From Siphonodentalium dalli (taxonomy: Eukaryota > Mollusca > Scaphopoda > Gadilida > Siphonodentaliidae), in contig CP136064.1 of the NCBI GenBank assembly GCA_032622095.1, forward strand, positions 278,033,614 to 278,097,613: a stretch of DNA of 64,000 bases, given 5' to 3'. The notes below the pieces were generated by a model that ran no database searches, was not told where the DNA came from, and saw nothing but the letters and a program-made list of their open reading frames with translations. Shown in pieces: positions 24,501 through 39,500 of the stretch; within the stretch, counting starts at the first letter, position 1; the number at the start of each line of letters is the position of its first letter. The position numbers and the translations under genes are program-made.

Positions 24501-27500
24501 AAACATCCTTCCGTGAATCAATTTTATATTGTTACCTCAGGAAATGAAAACAATTTTCTGTAAATGATAGTTGTGAGAACTTGACACAACAAAGTAACTA
24601 CTGCCTTCAGGCAGTACATCTTAACATGTATATTTCCGTAATTGTGTTTGTAGTTTTGACTTTGGAATTGAATGTTGGCAGCATTTTCACTAGATCCCTT
24701 ATGATGAGTTTAGATAAAAAAAATGGTATGCTAAATTCAGACTCGCATTTTTATGATTAAAAAAGCATATCACATACTTCTCAGTGTTATGCAAGACTCT
24801 AGAAATACTTCTTAACCCTTTCAGTGCCAAGTCCGATTTTTGTATTAACCCATATTTCCTTGATCATTTTTCAAATTTATTGATTATAATAATGTGATAC
24901 ATTGATGGAAAGAGCTTGGACTTCTATGGCCTTCCAAGTGGGTTCATGCGAAATAACATAAAAGTCTGTAGAACAACTATCATTAACACATTAATACATT
25001 GACCTTATTTATCTTTATTAATGACTCCAATATATATAATGAAATTTCTGATGTCAAAACCATTGTTATGTAAACATTACTGTTACAGTGGAATTACCAA
25101 TAAAAGTTCAATTAGTCCTCTATTTTATCAAAGTTTAATCAAAACTTTACTGTTATAACATTTGAAAATCATATTCAGACTAAAATATTTAAACTTACTA
25201 CACGATTAGCAATGTTTGTCAACAAATCACTGTAACAGTTTTGTTTGCGTAACAATGGTTTCAACACGTGAAATTTCATTATTGGAGAACTATCAATAAT
25301 GAATATAACAACGTTTATCTATTTCTCCATGTTCTTCTTGGTGGTGACGTTTTTACAGACTTTTATATTTTTGCAATGGGGTCTTTGAGTTAGGTTTCCA
25401 TGAATAGGTGGGAACCCTGTGAGATAATAATTTTTTCAGTATATCTTCGGTGAGCTTCTGAAATGTTGTACATGGCGTTTTAACATGAAAGCACTTTTTT
25501 GCATATTTAGAATTGACAAGCTCGATTATATAAGTGCCTAAGATAACTTGTCAATTTTTCAAGTATAAATGACATTTTGGGGGGGAAATCATGTTCTAAA
25601 ATGTCCTATCAATTTCCTGCAAAAGTTTTCATGAATTCTAAAATGTTGTATTTCTGTTTTTGAAACCATTCATGGTATGATGATTCTGATTGGATGATTC
25701 TGATTGGATGATTCTGATTGGTTGATTCTGATTGGATAATTCTGATTGGATTGTTTTGAAGAGGAATGACCGGAGGGTGTTCCTCCTTATCCTGAGTGAC
25801 AGAAACTAATTGAAAGCGTTATCATCGAAACTAAATGTCCTATCTCATAGCTTTATAATGTTTACTTCTAAAATCATTTTAAATGTGGTATAACATCATA
25901 AAATCACGTTTTTCTCATTAACTAGAAGATATATGAATAAGAAAGTTTATCTTTTATAACAAAATGTGATATAAAGGATTATTGTGTTAAGTTATTGGCA
26001 GATACCAATTCTATTTCCAGAGATCAATAGTTTATTTTGCGACTTTGGTAAAATTAGATTTTTGGCAGATACAACATTTTAGAAGCCCAATGACAATATA
26101 CTATTAACATAATGTTACATGGATACAAGGTTCTGTTGTTACAACAAAATGAGTTATAAATTATTTGCACCTCAAAGCTAAGAGTTGATCAGACTTCTGT
26201 AGATGATTGGAAGGTTCTGAATATCTCTTCTCGTTGGGAAATGAAAGTTTGATTTTCATCTCTCTATGTTATAGTATGCATTGTCGTAAAATGTTAGTAA
26301 GAGAAATGTATACATGTATGCTTGTTTTGCTTAAATTTTTGTTGCATTCTTTGTTTCGTTGTGTTCCAGCATAGAGATTCAAATCATATGAAACCACAGA
26401 ATATATTAAAGGGCGAATGTAACTAAATCCAGCCATTATATAATCCATACTACTCTATTCAACAGAAAATATACAACAAATGAATAAATTTGAGTCAAGG
26501 ATGAGTGAAAAATACACTAATGTCCTCTATGAACGATGTAAAATAACATGGTAATTATAATGAAATGAGTAGCCATTTACTCATTGTCCCCCGAAAAATG
26601 TATTAGAAATGGGGTCCGTCCGTTTGTCCATCACACTATTGAGTACCTTCATGGTTACAGTAATCATCTCGTACAGATTTCATCCTAGAGATTTGAAACT
26701 TCAGAATATTGTTGCCCATATATTGAAGATGTATATAGATGATGGAAAAATTCTATTTTTACCAAGTTATTAACCCTTTTCGACTTATAGTTATTGTTTT
26801 ATTGGATATTTTCTGTTGAGTATACCGTAGTAGGAGATGGCTGGATTAAAATCCCTAACGAGTTTTAAACTTTAAGTCAGGTTCTATGTTCTGAAAATAA
26901 TTGGCACAGTGGTCAGTTGGTGTCCCGAGAACAGCCTGTTCTGTGCAGACGTTTGGTCAGATGGTGTCCCAAGAACAGTCCGTTCTGTGCAGACGTTTGG
27001 TCAGTTGGCATCCCGAGAACAGCCTGTTCTGTGCAGACGTTTTCACCTAGTATTCCATGAGTATATTGACCTATAATGGGTCTCGATCTACTTTGCACCT
27101 TGGGCCTTGGGATGTTTGATGTTTGGATGTTTGATACTGAACACAATCTCATGTCTAAGTTGGTAGTATATGTCCATGCCTGAATAGTTTACTAAATACA
27201 TTGAACAACATATATGTTGTTCTATTCGATCAAATATTTGAAGTTTCGGATGGCCTTCGCAGTGGGTATTGTGTTAAAATAGTCAAATCCGTTAAAACCG
27301 GCATAAACAGAAAGAATATTTAGATAAGATATATATAGACAGACTTTGTTCTCATACCACGGTGTTGAGTATTTTGCTTATCGCACACTCTTTACGTACT
27401 GTATATAAACAAATGTTCGGCTCACACAAAATGTATTTTGTGGATAATATCACATTCATACTATCATTATACTATACTATTAGTATATTCTTGAGGAAAT

Positions 27501-30500
27501 GTTCATAATTTTGTAATTTTTATTTTTAAATTAGAACCAACAACCAAGGCCATCCATGCCTTTAAAAATTTGGGCTATCACAAAGATGCAGTTTTTTTAA
27601 ATTCATTAGAGAACTTACTATTAGTCTGAATAGCATAAATGAATTTTTTTTCAGATTTTTCAGAACATGTAGTCTGAATATCATATTTATTATTCATATT
27701 CATTATTTATGCATCTTATAATATTTCATTTGTTTGCTTCCAGATATTTTTATTCTGTGTAATCTTTGTTTGTTGTTTGTAGATAGAAATCACAGATTCA
27801 CTAAATATCTGCACTTAAGAAATGCACTTTACTGGCATAAAATGGCACTTTTTATATTATGTTTATATTAAATTTGTATCCATCTTCATCATAATACATT
27901 TTAGTAATGATTATTTGCAAAGCCTTTGATGACAAAAGTATTACAGTAAACAAGCGCCTTATTACTGAAACGTTTACTCATGTAAGGGCGGTATACTAGC
28001 TATACTATTTATGCTCTAAGATGTCCAGTGTTGGGGAATTACTACTAATTATATCTACAGTAATGCCCTAAATAATCGACTCCTTAATCACAGCAGAATT
28101 ATGGGCAATATTTCATGATTTAGTCGGAAATATGGCTTGTTGCCATTCATCAGAAAGCTCTCACTGAGAGCTTTCTGATGAATGGCAACAAGCCATATTT
28201 CCGACTAAATCCTGAAATATTGCCCATAATTCTGCTGTGGTTAAGTAGTCGATTATTTAGGACATTACTGTATACTGTTTCAAAAACTTGGGACTGGAAT
28301 TTCCTACTATTTATGTTAGGATATATAAACATAAGCCAATGAAATGGGTAAAAAAATTGTAACACACCCCCACTGCCAGCCCCCACCCCCAGGGTGCTAT
28401 CCCTCATCTGTGAAAATAATTATATACATTCACCAATTTTACTCATTCTGGATATTTTTACCAATTCTGCAAAGTAAGTCACTGTAGAATTACAAATATG
28501 TAGCAAGTCTATAGAACAGCTGGTATATATACACAGTTACACACCTTAGTCTGTTGTCACACTTAGAAGCTTTGGGGGTTTAAAAATGGTGCATGTGCAT
28601 CTTGTCATGGCAGATGGATGCTTTAATTGAGAAATTCAGAAAAAGTGAGAGTAAGTACGCACAGAACAGAATAATAGGAACCTTAGAAATTTCAAATTTC
28701 AGTCAGCATTGGTTTGTGTTAGCCATGTGTTTCATTCATGTCAGGTCTCAGAATATGGTGCTGGAAATTTGCAGAATGAGGTCCCCAGAGGGTTAATTTG
28801 GTGATGCTACCCTGCACAATGGGCTATCGTCACCAAATTCATCCTCTGGTGACCTCATTCTCCATGGTGTCATCGCCTATGGCAGACCTAGACTCAGATT
28901 TAAGTTCCCAGATGGTGAAGATGGTGCTGTGCACCCATTGGGCACCTCAATTATGCATTGTGTCGTCTGCCAACTTGGGGGATATTGACAAACTGCATTA
29001 AAAAAGAAAAAGAAACTTTCTAAAGAAACTAAAAATAATTTGATAATAAAGATCGATACTTTCCAGAAAAGATGAGACCTAAGCAGAATGAGGTTGCCAG
29101 AGAGTGAATTTAGTGATGTTAGCACGATGTGCGGGGTAGCATCACTAAATTCACCCTCTGGGGACCTCGTATTCTCAGTCCTGGCATTGCATGGTTTGTT
29201 AGCCATGTGTTGCATTTAATTGTAATAATATTTTACTACCGTTGCAACAATATTGTTGTTATTCCTAAAATCCCATCAATTTCCCCATCAGATCCCGGCT
29301 CTTAACCCTTTATACACAAATGGATTCTCCCATTCAGCTATAAAATTATATATTAGAATGGTCTATTATTCATTTGGAGGAATGTTCAGGAAATAAAAAC
29401 AGACGACAGGCATGAAAAGATAATACAAGAGAAGAAGAATTCATATTCATTGGTGGGAAATGTTCAGATAATAATTAAGTTCAACAACTGGCATATGGTC
29501 GTTTGTTGAACTTATTACAGTAATGCTCTAATTAATCGACTCCTTAACCACAGAATAATTATGGGTAACTTTTCAGGATTTAGTCGGAAATATGGCTTGT
29601 TGCCATTCATCGGAAAGCTCTCGACGAGAGCTTTCCAATGAATGGCAACAAGCCATATTTCCGACTAAATCCTGAAAAGTTACCCATAATTCTGCTGTGG
29701 TTAAGGAGTCGATTAATTCGAGCATCACTGTATCTGAACATTTCCTAAAGGATAGCTAATCATCAATGATGATGCAGTTGCAACAATATTGTTGTCGGTG
29801 GGATTTTAGGAATAACAAAAATATTGTTGCAACTGCATCATCTTTGTTGTTAATCCTAAAATCCCATCGATTTCCTATCACGTTAGAGCTCTTAAAGAAG
29901 AGATAATTTCAAAGCTTTTCGTCGGGATCCAATAACTCTAGGGTCTGTTCCGAACGAGATTTATTATGCTGCAGGGTATTTAGTGAAGTAATCACATTTT
30001 CGTTTTTTATTTTCATCAAAAATGAAACTGATTTTGTATAATAGGAGAATGAAAATCTCGACTTTAAAGTTATCTTGAGAAAAACATGATCAGCAACGAA
30101 CTTTCATCTTGTTAACATCACAGCAGGAGTTGTGAACATATTGGCTTGATATATTGGGAAGTGTTCAATTAATAAGTTCAACAAATAACGTATGGTCATA
30201 TCTGAACATATCCTGAGTGAATTGCACATCAATGTGTATTTAATATAGAAAGGGTTAAAAATATCTTTGTTTCCTCTGTATCTACCTTATGTTTTAAGAG
30301 TGAGTAGGTCAGAGTATGTAGGCTATATATATTTTTTTATTTATATGCCTGGAGATACCCAAGTAATCATTTGTCCAGGTAACAAGACACCTAGGATGAT
30401 ACTGAGACAAAGAACTCAACCAAATTCTCAACTCATTTTTTTTTTCACAGAGCCGGCCACCATGAGGCCATGCCCTAATTTTTAGAGAGCCAACATGAGG

Positions 30501-33500
30501 CCATGCCCTGGTTTTTACAGAGCCAACATGAGGCCATGTCCTGGTTTTTACAGAGCCAACATGAGGCCATGCCCTGGTTTTTACAGAGCCAACATGAGGC
30601 CATGCCCTAATTTTTAGAGAGCCAACATGAGGCCATGCCCTGGTTTTTACAGAGCCAACATGAGGCCATGCCCTGGTTTTTACAGAGCCAACATGAGGCC
30701 AGCATGCCCTGATTCTTATGTTTGTCATTATATTTTTATTATTATTTGTTATCATCATCATCCTGACTAAATAAACTCTCTATGAGGGGCCAATAAAATA
30801 TCTTGAGTATGGAATTTTTTTTACTGTAGGTATGGTCAGGGGTAGCAAAACATATTTTTTATTTTGCCTCATTTAATACTGAACCTTGATAAATCTATGG
30901 TCGACTGGCAGTAGACCTTATATAAATGTTAACTAGGTAGTGACGCCTTCCTGGAATTTTCATGCTTACCTAGCCAGCTATCTGTTTATGCTATCAAAAA
31001 ATCCCATAACAATTTATACTATCACCATCATCGCCAAATTGGAATTCCTTGTCACGATTATGTTATTTTCTTCATGTTTTACGAGAATTGTGAACCTGAT
31101 AAAAATTATTTCGCCCACAAATTGTTTTTATTAGTGTGAATGGGTCCTCTGTTGTACATGTGTTGTATGTTTATCTTGTGAATTTTGACCTCTTGTTACC
31201 ATCTCATGTCTAACATTTATAATGGACATGTAATGGTATTTCAGGTTAAGACTTGTTGAAAGCAGCCAATCTGTTGTATATTTTCTCTTTAATATTTATA
31301 TAAATATTCATCATATAGACATTCAGAGGCTTTCAATACATCAATTTTTTATCAGCCCAGGTTTGTTTTGAGATTTAAAGTTCATCACCTCTCAATGCAT
31401 GCCTGCTTCATCAAGCAAACTGTAGCAGCTGCTTTTGATATATAAGATTATAATTTTGAATACAAGAAAAAATATTCTACTATGATTCCACTTTTGCATT
31501 TGAACATTAATGGGATATAGGCCATAAAAATGGAAAGTTAAATTGTCCCATTAATCGACCGGCACCACAGAATTCCTTGTTGAAAAAGTACTCTAGAATC
31601 AGTATCAAACAGAAAGTGTCGGCTTTTTACAAAAGAGCCCATTTGTGAGATCGACTAATTTATTTGAGTTGGTCCATTACCACACAAGGCAAGAAAAGCA
31701 GCATTTTTTAGTTTGAGTGACTTTTCCTCTTCCTGGTCAGCCTCGCCAAATACAGGCCATAATCTGCTCATCGATGTATTTTGATCCGTTTATCCTGACG
31801 ATTGTGTTCCTTTTACAGAGAGTATCAACCTCGAGTACATCTAGTAGCTGCTCCGAGAAAAGAACAGAATATGACCACCTCAAAGATGTGAGTGTTTATC
31901 TGATTTTTATACTCTTCAATCTCATTATGAATCCCATTGGGAACCTCGATTATGCAACGTGCCGTCTGCCAATTTGGGGATATTGAAAACTAAACAAAAC
32001 AAAAAATAGAATCTATGTGAAGAAGTTTCTATAGAAATTTTGAATAAAGAAACTTTCCAGTGAAGAGGAGGCCTAAGCAGAATGAAGTCCCCAGAGGTGA
32101 ATTTAGTGATGCTAGCCCGCTATGTGGGATAGCGTCACTAAATTCATCCTCTGGGGACCTCATTCTGCAAATGACCGGCACCTTATTCTCAGGCCTGATA
32201 TAAATAACTCAACCAAAAAAAGATATAGAATGTGTTATGTATGTGTCAAATGACAGCCACAATAAACTCAGGCTTGGGGGGGGGGGGGGATATCCAAGCC
32301 TGCAAATAGCGTGTGTCATTTGCAGAATGAGGTCCCCAGAGGGTGAATATAGTGATGCTATCCCGCATAGTGGGCTAGCATCACTAAATTCACCCTCTGG
32401 GGACCTCATTCTGCTTAGGCCCTCAACTGATATGACAGACCTAGGATCAGTTTGAAGTTCCCCAGTTGAAGTTGGTGATGTTCACCCATTGGGCATCTCA
32501 ATTATGAGTTTTATCTTCTGCAAATGAGGGGATATAGAAACTTCCTAGAAGGGAAATGTAACTAAAAACAATCTTAATTTGATACTATAGATACTTCCCA
32601 GAAGATGAAGCATAAGCAGGATGAGGTCTCCAGAGGGTGAATATGGTGTGCGGGATAGCATCACTAAATTCACACTCTGGCGACCTCATTCTGCAAATGA
32701 CAGAAACGCTATTTGCAGGCTTGGGGATATCAAAAGTTATTTAACCCTTTACCCAACAGAAGGGCCCTGTGCCAATGCATTCTCTTATATATGCGAGTCG
32801 ACCATAGGTCGCCTCGCATATATAAGAGAATGCATTGGCTTAACACATTAAAAATTATAAAATTGTTAAAGAATGTAAGAAAAAATGGTAAAAAGTGTTA
32901 AATTTTTTTTTTTTTAGGCCAATGCATTCTCTTATATATGCGAGTCGCATATATAAGAGAATGCATTGGCACAGGGCATAACTGTAACCATCACAATGTG
33001 GTCAAGGAGCCGGTTCCAATGATATCCATATTTGTATGGTTCTATTGAGACAGACCGAAGATATTTTAGGCTGTTGAAGCTTTATTTGGCCGGTTTTGGC
33101 CGGTTTGTTGGGTAAAGGGTTAAACGCAATTTTTACGATAAATCACCGTTTGAGCAAAACATAAATGTGAATATTCAACGACCTAAAAGCGGTTTGTTGA
33201 ACTTATTATCTGAGCATCCTAACACATGAATGAATAGGAATCAAGAATCTATCCATCAGAGACTTCATATCTTCAAAATCATAATCCTACTATAATGATA
33301 GCGGATGTGTTTATAATGATAGTCGATGCGTTTATAATACCCAATCTGCAGTGAATTATTTCCAATGCGCTCAAAATCATTTATATAACTCCGGATTAGA
33401 GAACCTGGTCTGAAACCATCATCAACGCTCTCCTGGGGGTTCAAGCAAAAGCTATGAATTAGCTGTGAGCGGACATATTACATGTGACCCGCCATATCAA

Positions 33501-36500
33501 ATCCAGTTGTAAGTCGGGATTTTTTTACCCTGTGCCAATGCATTCTCTTATATATGCGAGTCGACCATAGGTCGCCTCGCATATATAAGAGAATGCATTA
33601 GCCTAACAATTTTTTACAATTTTAATAATTTTTTCTTGTATTCTTTAACAATTTTATAATTTCACCCATACAGAGCCCCAGACAAACATGAGCAGACGAC
33701 ACTCTTCTATGTGCTTCTATATATGTGTGGGGCTCCCTGCAGGGTAATGGATGTTTTTTATTTTATGTCCTAAAAATTGTAAGAAACATTTGGTCGACTC
33801 GCATATATAAGAGAATGCATTGGCACAGGGTAAAAAAATCCCTACATACGACTGGATTTGATATGGCGGGTCACATATTGCTCTTATAACGGGAAAGAGA
33901 CCACCCGATCCAGGGACAATCTGATCCAATTATTTAATAAAAATATAACTTTCTCAACTTATTTAGAACAAGAATAAAATATATGGGAAACGTACATGAG
34001 TATAGGATACTTGTAGTTGTAATACATACAGTAATGCCCTAAATAATCGACTCCCTAACCACAGCCGAATTATGGGTAATTTTTCAGGATTTAGTCGGAA
34101 ATATGGCTTGTAGACTAAATCCTGAAAAGTTACCCATAATTCTGCTGTGGTTAAGGATTATTTAGGGCATTACTATACATCTAAAATGGCACGGAATATA
34201 GTTTGTTTTAGTGACGTTGTCAACATGATTATACATGAATAACAATATACATATAAACTGTACCAACATGCATGGAACCATAAACTCACATTTATCTGAA
34301 TCTGAAAAACTGTGCATATTAGTGACAACTTAAAGAAATCAAGTAATTTATTCGTGTTTTAAAATACAAAGTTTACAAAATATAAAAAAAAGATTGTGAA
34401 TACGACAAAATATATTTAAAAACAAAAACAAATCATGGGACAACCCTACCTGGAAAATATGGCATTGCTTAACCCTATCATAACAGAAGCTGTGCTGATG
34501 CAGCATTAAAAATCCTGTGCCTGTGCATTCTCATATATATGTGAGTCTCCCATAGGGAGATAATCTAGCGGGGGGGGGGGGGTAAAGGTATGTGTTGCGT
34601 GATTTTTCCCCTCTTAACATTTCTTCAGCTTCATACCAATCGTAATATGACATGACATTGATCATGGGAGCATTTAAATTTGACAATGATAGTGTTTATT
34701 TACATTTAGGTTTAGTCATCGGAGACCACAATTTCAGTCAGGCAATTCAAGAACACCGCTTTTAGAAATTCTATTGACTCGTGTGTTGATGACTGCCCAG
34801 AGATGCATAAAAAATTATGTTTATTGTATTTAGAATTGGGATTTTTCATGGGTACAAAACAAAACATGATTTAGAAATGAGAAATTAAATATCTTTTTTT
34901 GGTGTTTTTCCTTGTAGATTTTGGCAAAAGAAGGACCTTATCCTATGGTGGCAACCGGATCTAGTGGCTGGTGGACCGAACCACAAAACACTGTCATAAA
35001 CATTCCACATACCGATCACAAGTTACTGTCAGGTCAGAGGTCAAACGGACACATTCCAGATCCCTCGAAATTTGAAATCAACACTGACAATACCGCTAAA
35101 ATATTCCGACAACATTTTTATGGGAAGGTTTGTAATATGTTTTTGTTATTTCTTTACATGGAGAGAATTCTGCTTATATCCTGTCCCCTCTTCGATGTTA
35201 TATAAGGATTAACTGTCATGTGGACTGTTTTTATGGAGATGGAACCGTGAGGTTAGTGGTCATAACTTGTGTAAAACCCCAAAGGGTTTTACATGCAAGT
35301 TATGACCACTTACCTCACGGTTACATCTCCATAAAAACAGTCCACATGACAGTTAATCCTTATATTTATATACATTTAGCGAAAAAGCAACTTTTGTAAA
35401 TATATTTAAATCCAAAAGTGTATCGTGACAAAACCAGCCCAAAATATCCCATAGCACCCTTGGCAAAAGTTAACAGGAACAATTGAAACCCGATGATTTA
35501 TTAAGTCAATCCTGCGCGAATCCAAATGCGCCCAAAACATTACGCGTTCGTCTTTCCAAACCCAAATGACGTATCGATGTTGTTATGAGCTGTTATACGC
35601 TGTTCATTCACCGAGAAATAACTGCAACTAGCCACGTGGGCGCCGACAAATCAGAATGCTGGATTTAGTGATAATAACACTTAATATGTAAATATACATC
35701 CGTAAAATGTCACGCTATGTGCTATACATCTGTACTGAGTACATATGTAAAAATATCACATTATGTGCTACACATCCATACTCGGTACAGATGTAAAATA
35801 TCACCCTATGTGCTATACATCCGTACTGAGTACATATGTAAAAATATCACACTATGTGCTATACATCCGTACTGAGTACATATGTAAAAATATCACGCTA
35901 TGTGCTATACATCCGTACTGAGTACATATTTAAAAATTTCACGCTATGTGTTATACATCGTACTGAGTACATATGTAAAAATATCACACTATGTGCTATA
36001 TGTCAGTACAGAGTATCATATAGACCTGCTCAGGTCTCAAAATATGGTGCCGGACATTTGCAGATTGAGGTCACCAGAGGATGAATTTAGTGACCAGCGG
36101 TCACTAAATTCACCCTCTGGGGACCTCATTCTGCTTAGGCTTTATCTTCTCTGGAAAGTATCATTATTATCAAATTAACAAGATTTTTAAATTTCTTTAG
36201 AAACTTCAGAAAGTTTCTTTTTCTTTTGTTATTAGTTTCTCCATATCCCAATATTAGCAGACGACATACTGCATAATAGAGGTGCCCAATGGGGGCGCAT
36301 CACAATATTCACTATCTGGGAACTTAAATCTGAGTCTAGTCTCCCATAACAGATAAGGCCATGCAGAATGAGGTGCCCAGAGGATGAATTGGGGTGATGC
36401 TAACCAAATGTGCAGGGTAGCATCATGAAATACACCCTCTGGGGACCTCATTCTGCAGGGTAGCATCATGAAATACACCCTCAGGGGACCTCATTCTGCG

Positions 36501-39500
36501 GGGTAGCATCATGAAATACACCCTCAGGGGACCTCATTCTGCGGGGTAGCATCATGAAATACACCCTCAGGGGACCTCATTCTGCGGGGTAGCATCATGA
36601 AATACACCCTCAGGGGACCTCATTCTGCGGGGTAGCATCATGAAATACACCCTCAGGGGACCTCATTCTGCGGGGTAGCATCATGAAATACACCCTCAGG
36701 GGACCTCATTCTGTGGGGTAGCATCATGAAATACACCCTCAGGGGACCTCATTCTGCGGGGTAGCATCATGAAATACACCCTCAGGGGACCTCATTCTGT
36801 AAATGTCAAGCACCATTTTTTTTAGGACTGGACCCTACTTCAGTACAATCAGTCATCATTCAAATATAGGACCATGGAAATTAATGTTTATAAGAAAGCA
36901 GTGTATATCAGCGTTTTAAGCAGTTCTAGCTAAAGGATGGATAACTCTATGCTCAGTCTCCTTGTTTTGATAAAAGATTGCAGCTGTTCTCTACCGTTCC
37001 ATGGGCTATAACTCTATATATATATCATGCACACTTAGTGTTAACATCTTTTAACATGGCATTCTCCATTTCTGTGCTCATATGGGACAAACTAACTGAA
37101 TCAGTAAGATTATTTTACATCTTTAGAAGGTTCCATATTTTCAGGAACACATCAGTTATTCTCTATATTCTATGGATTTTATGTTTTTTTATTTCAGGAA
37201 CAATTAAGTTATTTTGTGATGGATGAAGCTTCTATATTCTATGGATTTTATGTTTTTTTATTTCAGGAACAATTAAGTTATTTTGTGATGGATGAAGCTT
37301 CTATATTCTATGGATTTTATGTTTTTTTTGTTTCAGGAGCACTTTAATTATTTTGGAATGGATGAAACCTCAGGGCCTGTCGTGATGTCAGTTAAATATG
37401 AAACAGACACCGAGAATTCTGCCGAGATAAATGTTCAAGTTATTCTCAGGTGAGTGATGTGCATTATAATTTTTGAACCGTCTCTTCTCTGTCATTTAAA
37501 GATGGTCTATCTCTTTGTAAATATGTGTATGTAGTTACCGGTGTATGAAATATTAGATTTGAATAGAGGACCCCTGTCTGGAAATGCTTCTATCAATTAA
37601 TATTGATTATGTGTCAAATATTTTCTGGTCTAAAAACATGTGGTTGTTTAGCTAACGAACAATAGTGGTTACTGTTAACAGAGACCAGAAATTTTATTGT
37701 GCAATTTTGACACACATAAACGTTAATTAGACTCATTATCGCTTACAGCTATGTAATAAAGCAATACAAACAATCTGGGAAATTTGATGTTCGGAGCATA
37801 GCTATGGGAACACCCTAAAGATATCTATTGCTAAATGGTCTCGCCTGAATAGAACATTAAAGTATCCCATGTCATTTTATAATAAAATATTCAAGATAAA
37901 ATAAATTTAATTGATAGAATCATTTCCGGACATGGGTCTTCAATTTATATTTAATATTTTATGCCCACGAAACTTTTTCAATATTATTATATGAAGAGAT
38001 AATCCATCTTTAATAAATTAGAGATAGTGTATAACTGCCGGGCAGTACATATAGCCTGGATTTAGTGTATAACTGCCGGGCAGTACATATAGCCTGGATT
38101 TAGTGTATAACTGCCGGGCAGTACATATAGCCTGGATTTAGTGTATAACTGCCGGGCAGTACATATAGCCTGGATTTAGTGTATAACTGCCAGGCAGTAC
38201 ATATAGCCTGGATTTAGTGTATAACTGCCGGGCAGTACATATAGCCTGGATTTAGTGTATAACTGCCGGGCAGTACATATAGCCTGGATTTAGTGTATAA
38301 CTGCCGGGCAGTACATATAGCCTGGATTTAGTGTATAACTGCCGGGCAGTACATATAGCCTGGATTTAGTGTATAACTGCCGGGCAGTACATATAGCTTG
38401 GATTTAGTGTATCTGACATTTGCAGAATGAGGTCCCCAGTTGGTGAATTTAGTACGCTATCCCGCACGGCAGCCTAGCATCACCAATTTCACCCTTCATG
38501 GACCTCATTATGCTTAGCCTTCTGGGAAGTATCTATAATCTCAAATTAACATTGTTTTTAGTTACTTTTTCCTTTCTGTTCAGTTTCTATATCCCCTAAT
38601 TTGCAGAACATCAATTGCATAATCGGGGTGACAATGTGTGAACATCTTCAACTGGGGAAGTTCAATCTCATCTTATGTCTCCCGTAGTAGTTGAGGCCTA
38701 AGCAGAATGAGATCCCCAGAGGGTGAATTTTGCAAATGACCAGCACCATTTTTGAGACCTTGAAATGTTTATGAAGGGACACTATGCATCCGAAATAATT
38801 TATACGTTGTTTCATTTACAGGACGAGGTCTAACACACAGCATTCTATGTTCACGGGTGAAGAGCTTTGTGGAGAGATGGCACCAGTCAAACTGGCTTCA
38901 GTAAGTTTTGTTGGCAAACTAATTTCTAATTTTTTCCCTTAAGTCTTGAAATGTTCTAAAATTCTTCTACTTGAAAGCTCTGGGTTAGGCATCACAGAGT
39001 CGATACATAACACGATATGCATTAGTCTCTTTGAAGCCGACGAATGTCCTATTAGATTTATGTCTCTGAATCTGCGAAGGAGATTTCTTTTCTATATTGA
39101 TGGGAATCCCTCCATTTCATTGGTTATGGGTCAGACCATGGCTGATTTCATTGGTTAGTAACAGATAATTTCAAGGCAGAATCCAGTTTCTATATAAAGC
39201 CGATAACAATTACAAACACTGGATCATGTTTGGTAATATATAAACTGCGAGATCGGAGGTCAATGACGTGTTGACAATTTTCCCTTGTGAAACACATCAA
39301 CTTTTATGATATAGAATACAGATGACATTCGTTGTACTCAACACAATCAAGTAGACATCATCATCATATATAATCAGACTGAGTGGCTATAAAATTAAAT
39401 AATTTTGTGACCTGAATGTTGTCGCATACAGGACCAATTGCAGCTCAGCAAATAATAGCAAATTTCCATTGCTCTATTATCAAAGATTACCGCTATTGTA

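Noticed and set aside
28613-28649. Possible microexon ATGGATGCTTTAATTGAG with a gcag acceptor and gtaagt donor
   Set aside because: At 37 nt it would shift the frame between exons 3 and 4, both of which have phase 0 ends. The flanking exons join correctly without it.
30309-30761. Minus-strand ORF with an 11-residue repeat
   Set aside because: It is the shadow of a 33-bp minisatellite.
32713-32901. Short ORFs reading [19 protein letters not shown] or similar
   Set aside because: They are translations of the R1 hairpin in either direction.
38027-38412. CRISPR-like array
   Set aside because: There are no unique spacers: the whole 39-bp unit is repeated, and the sequence is eukaryotic.
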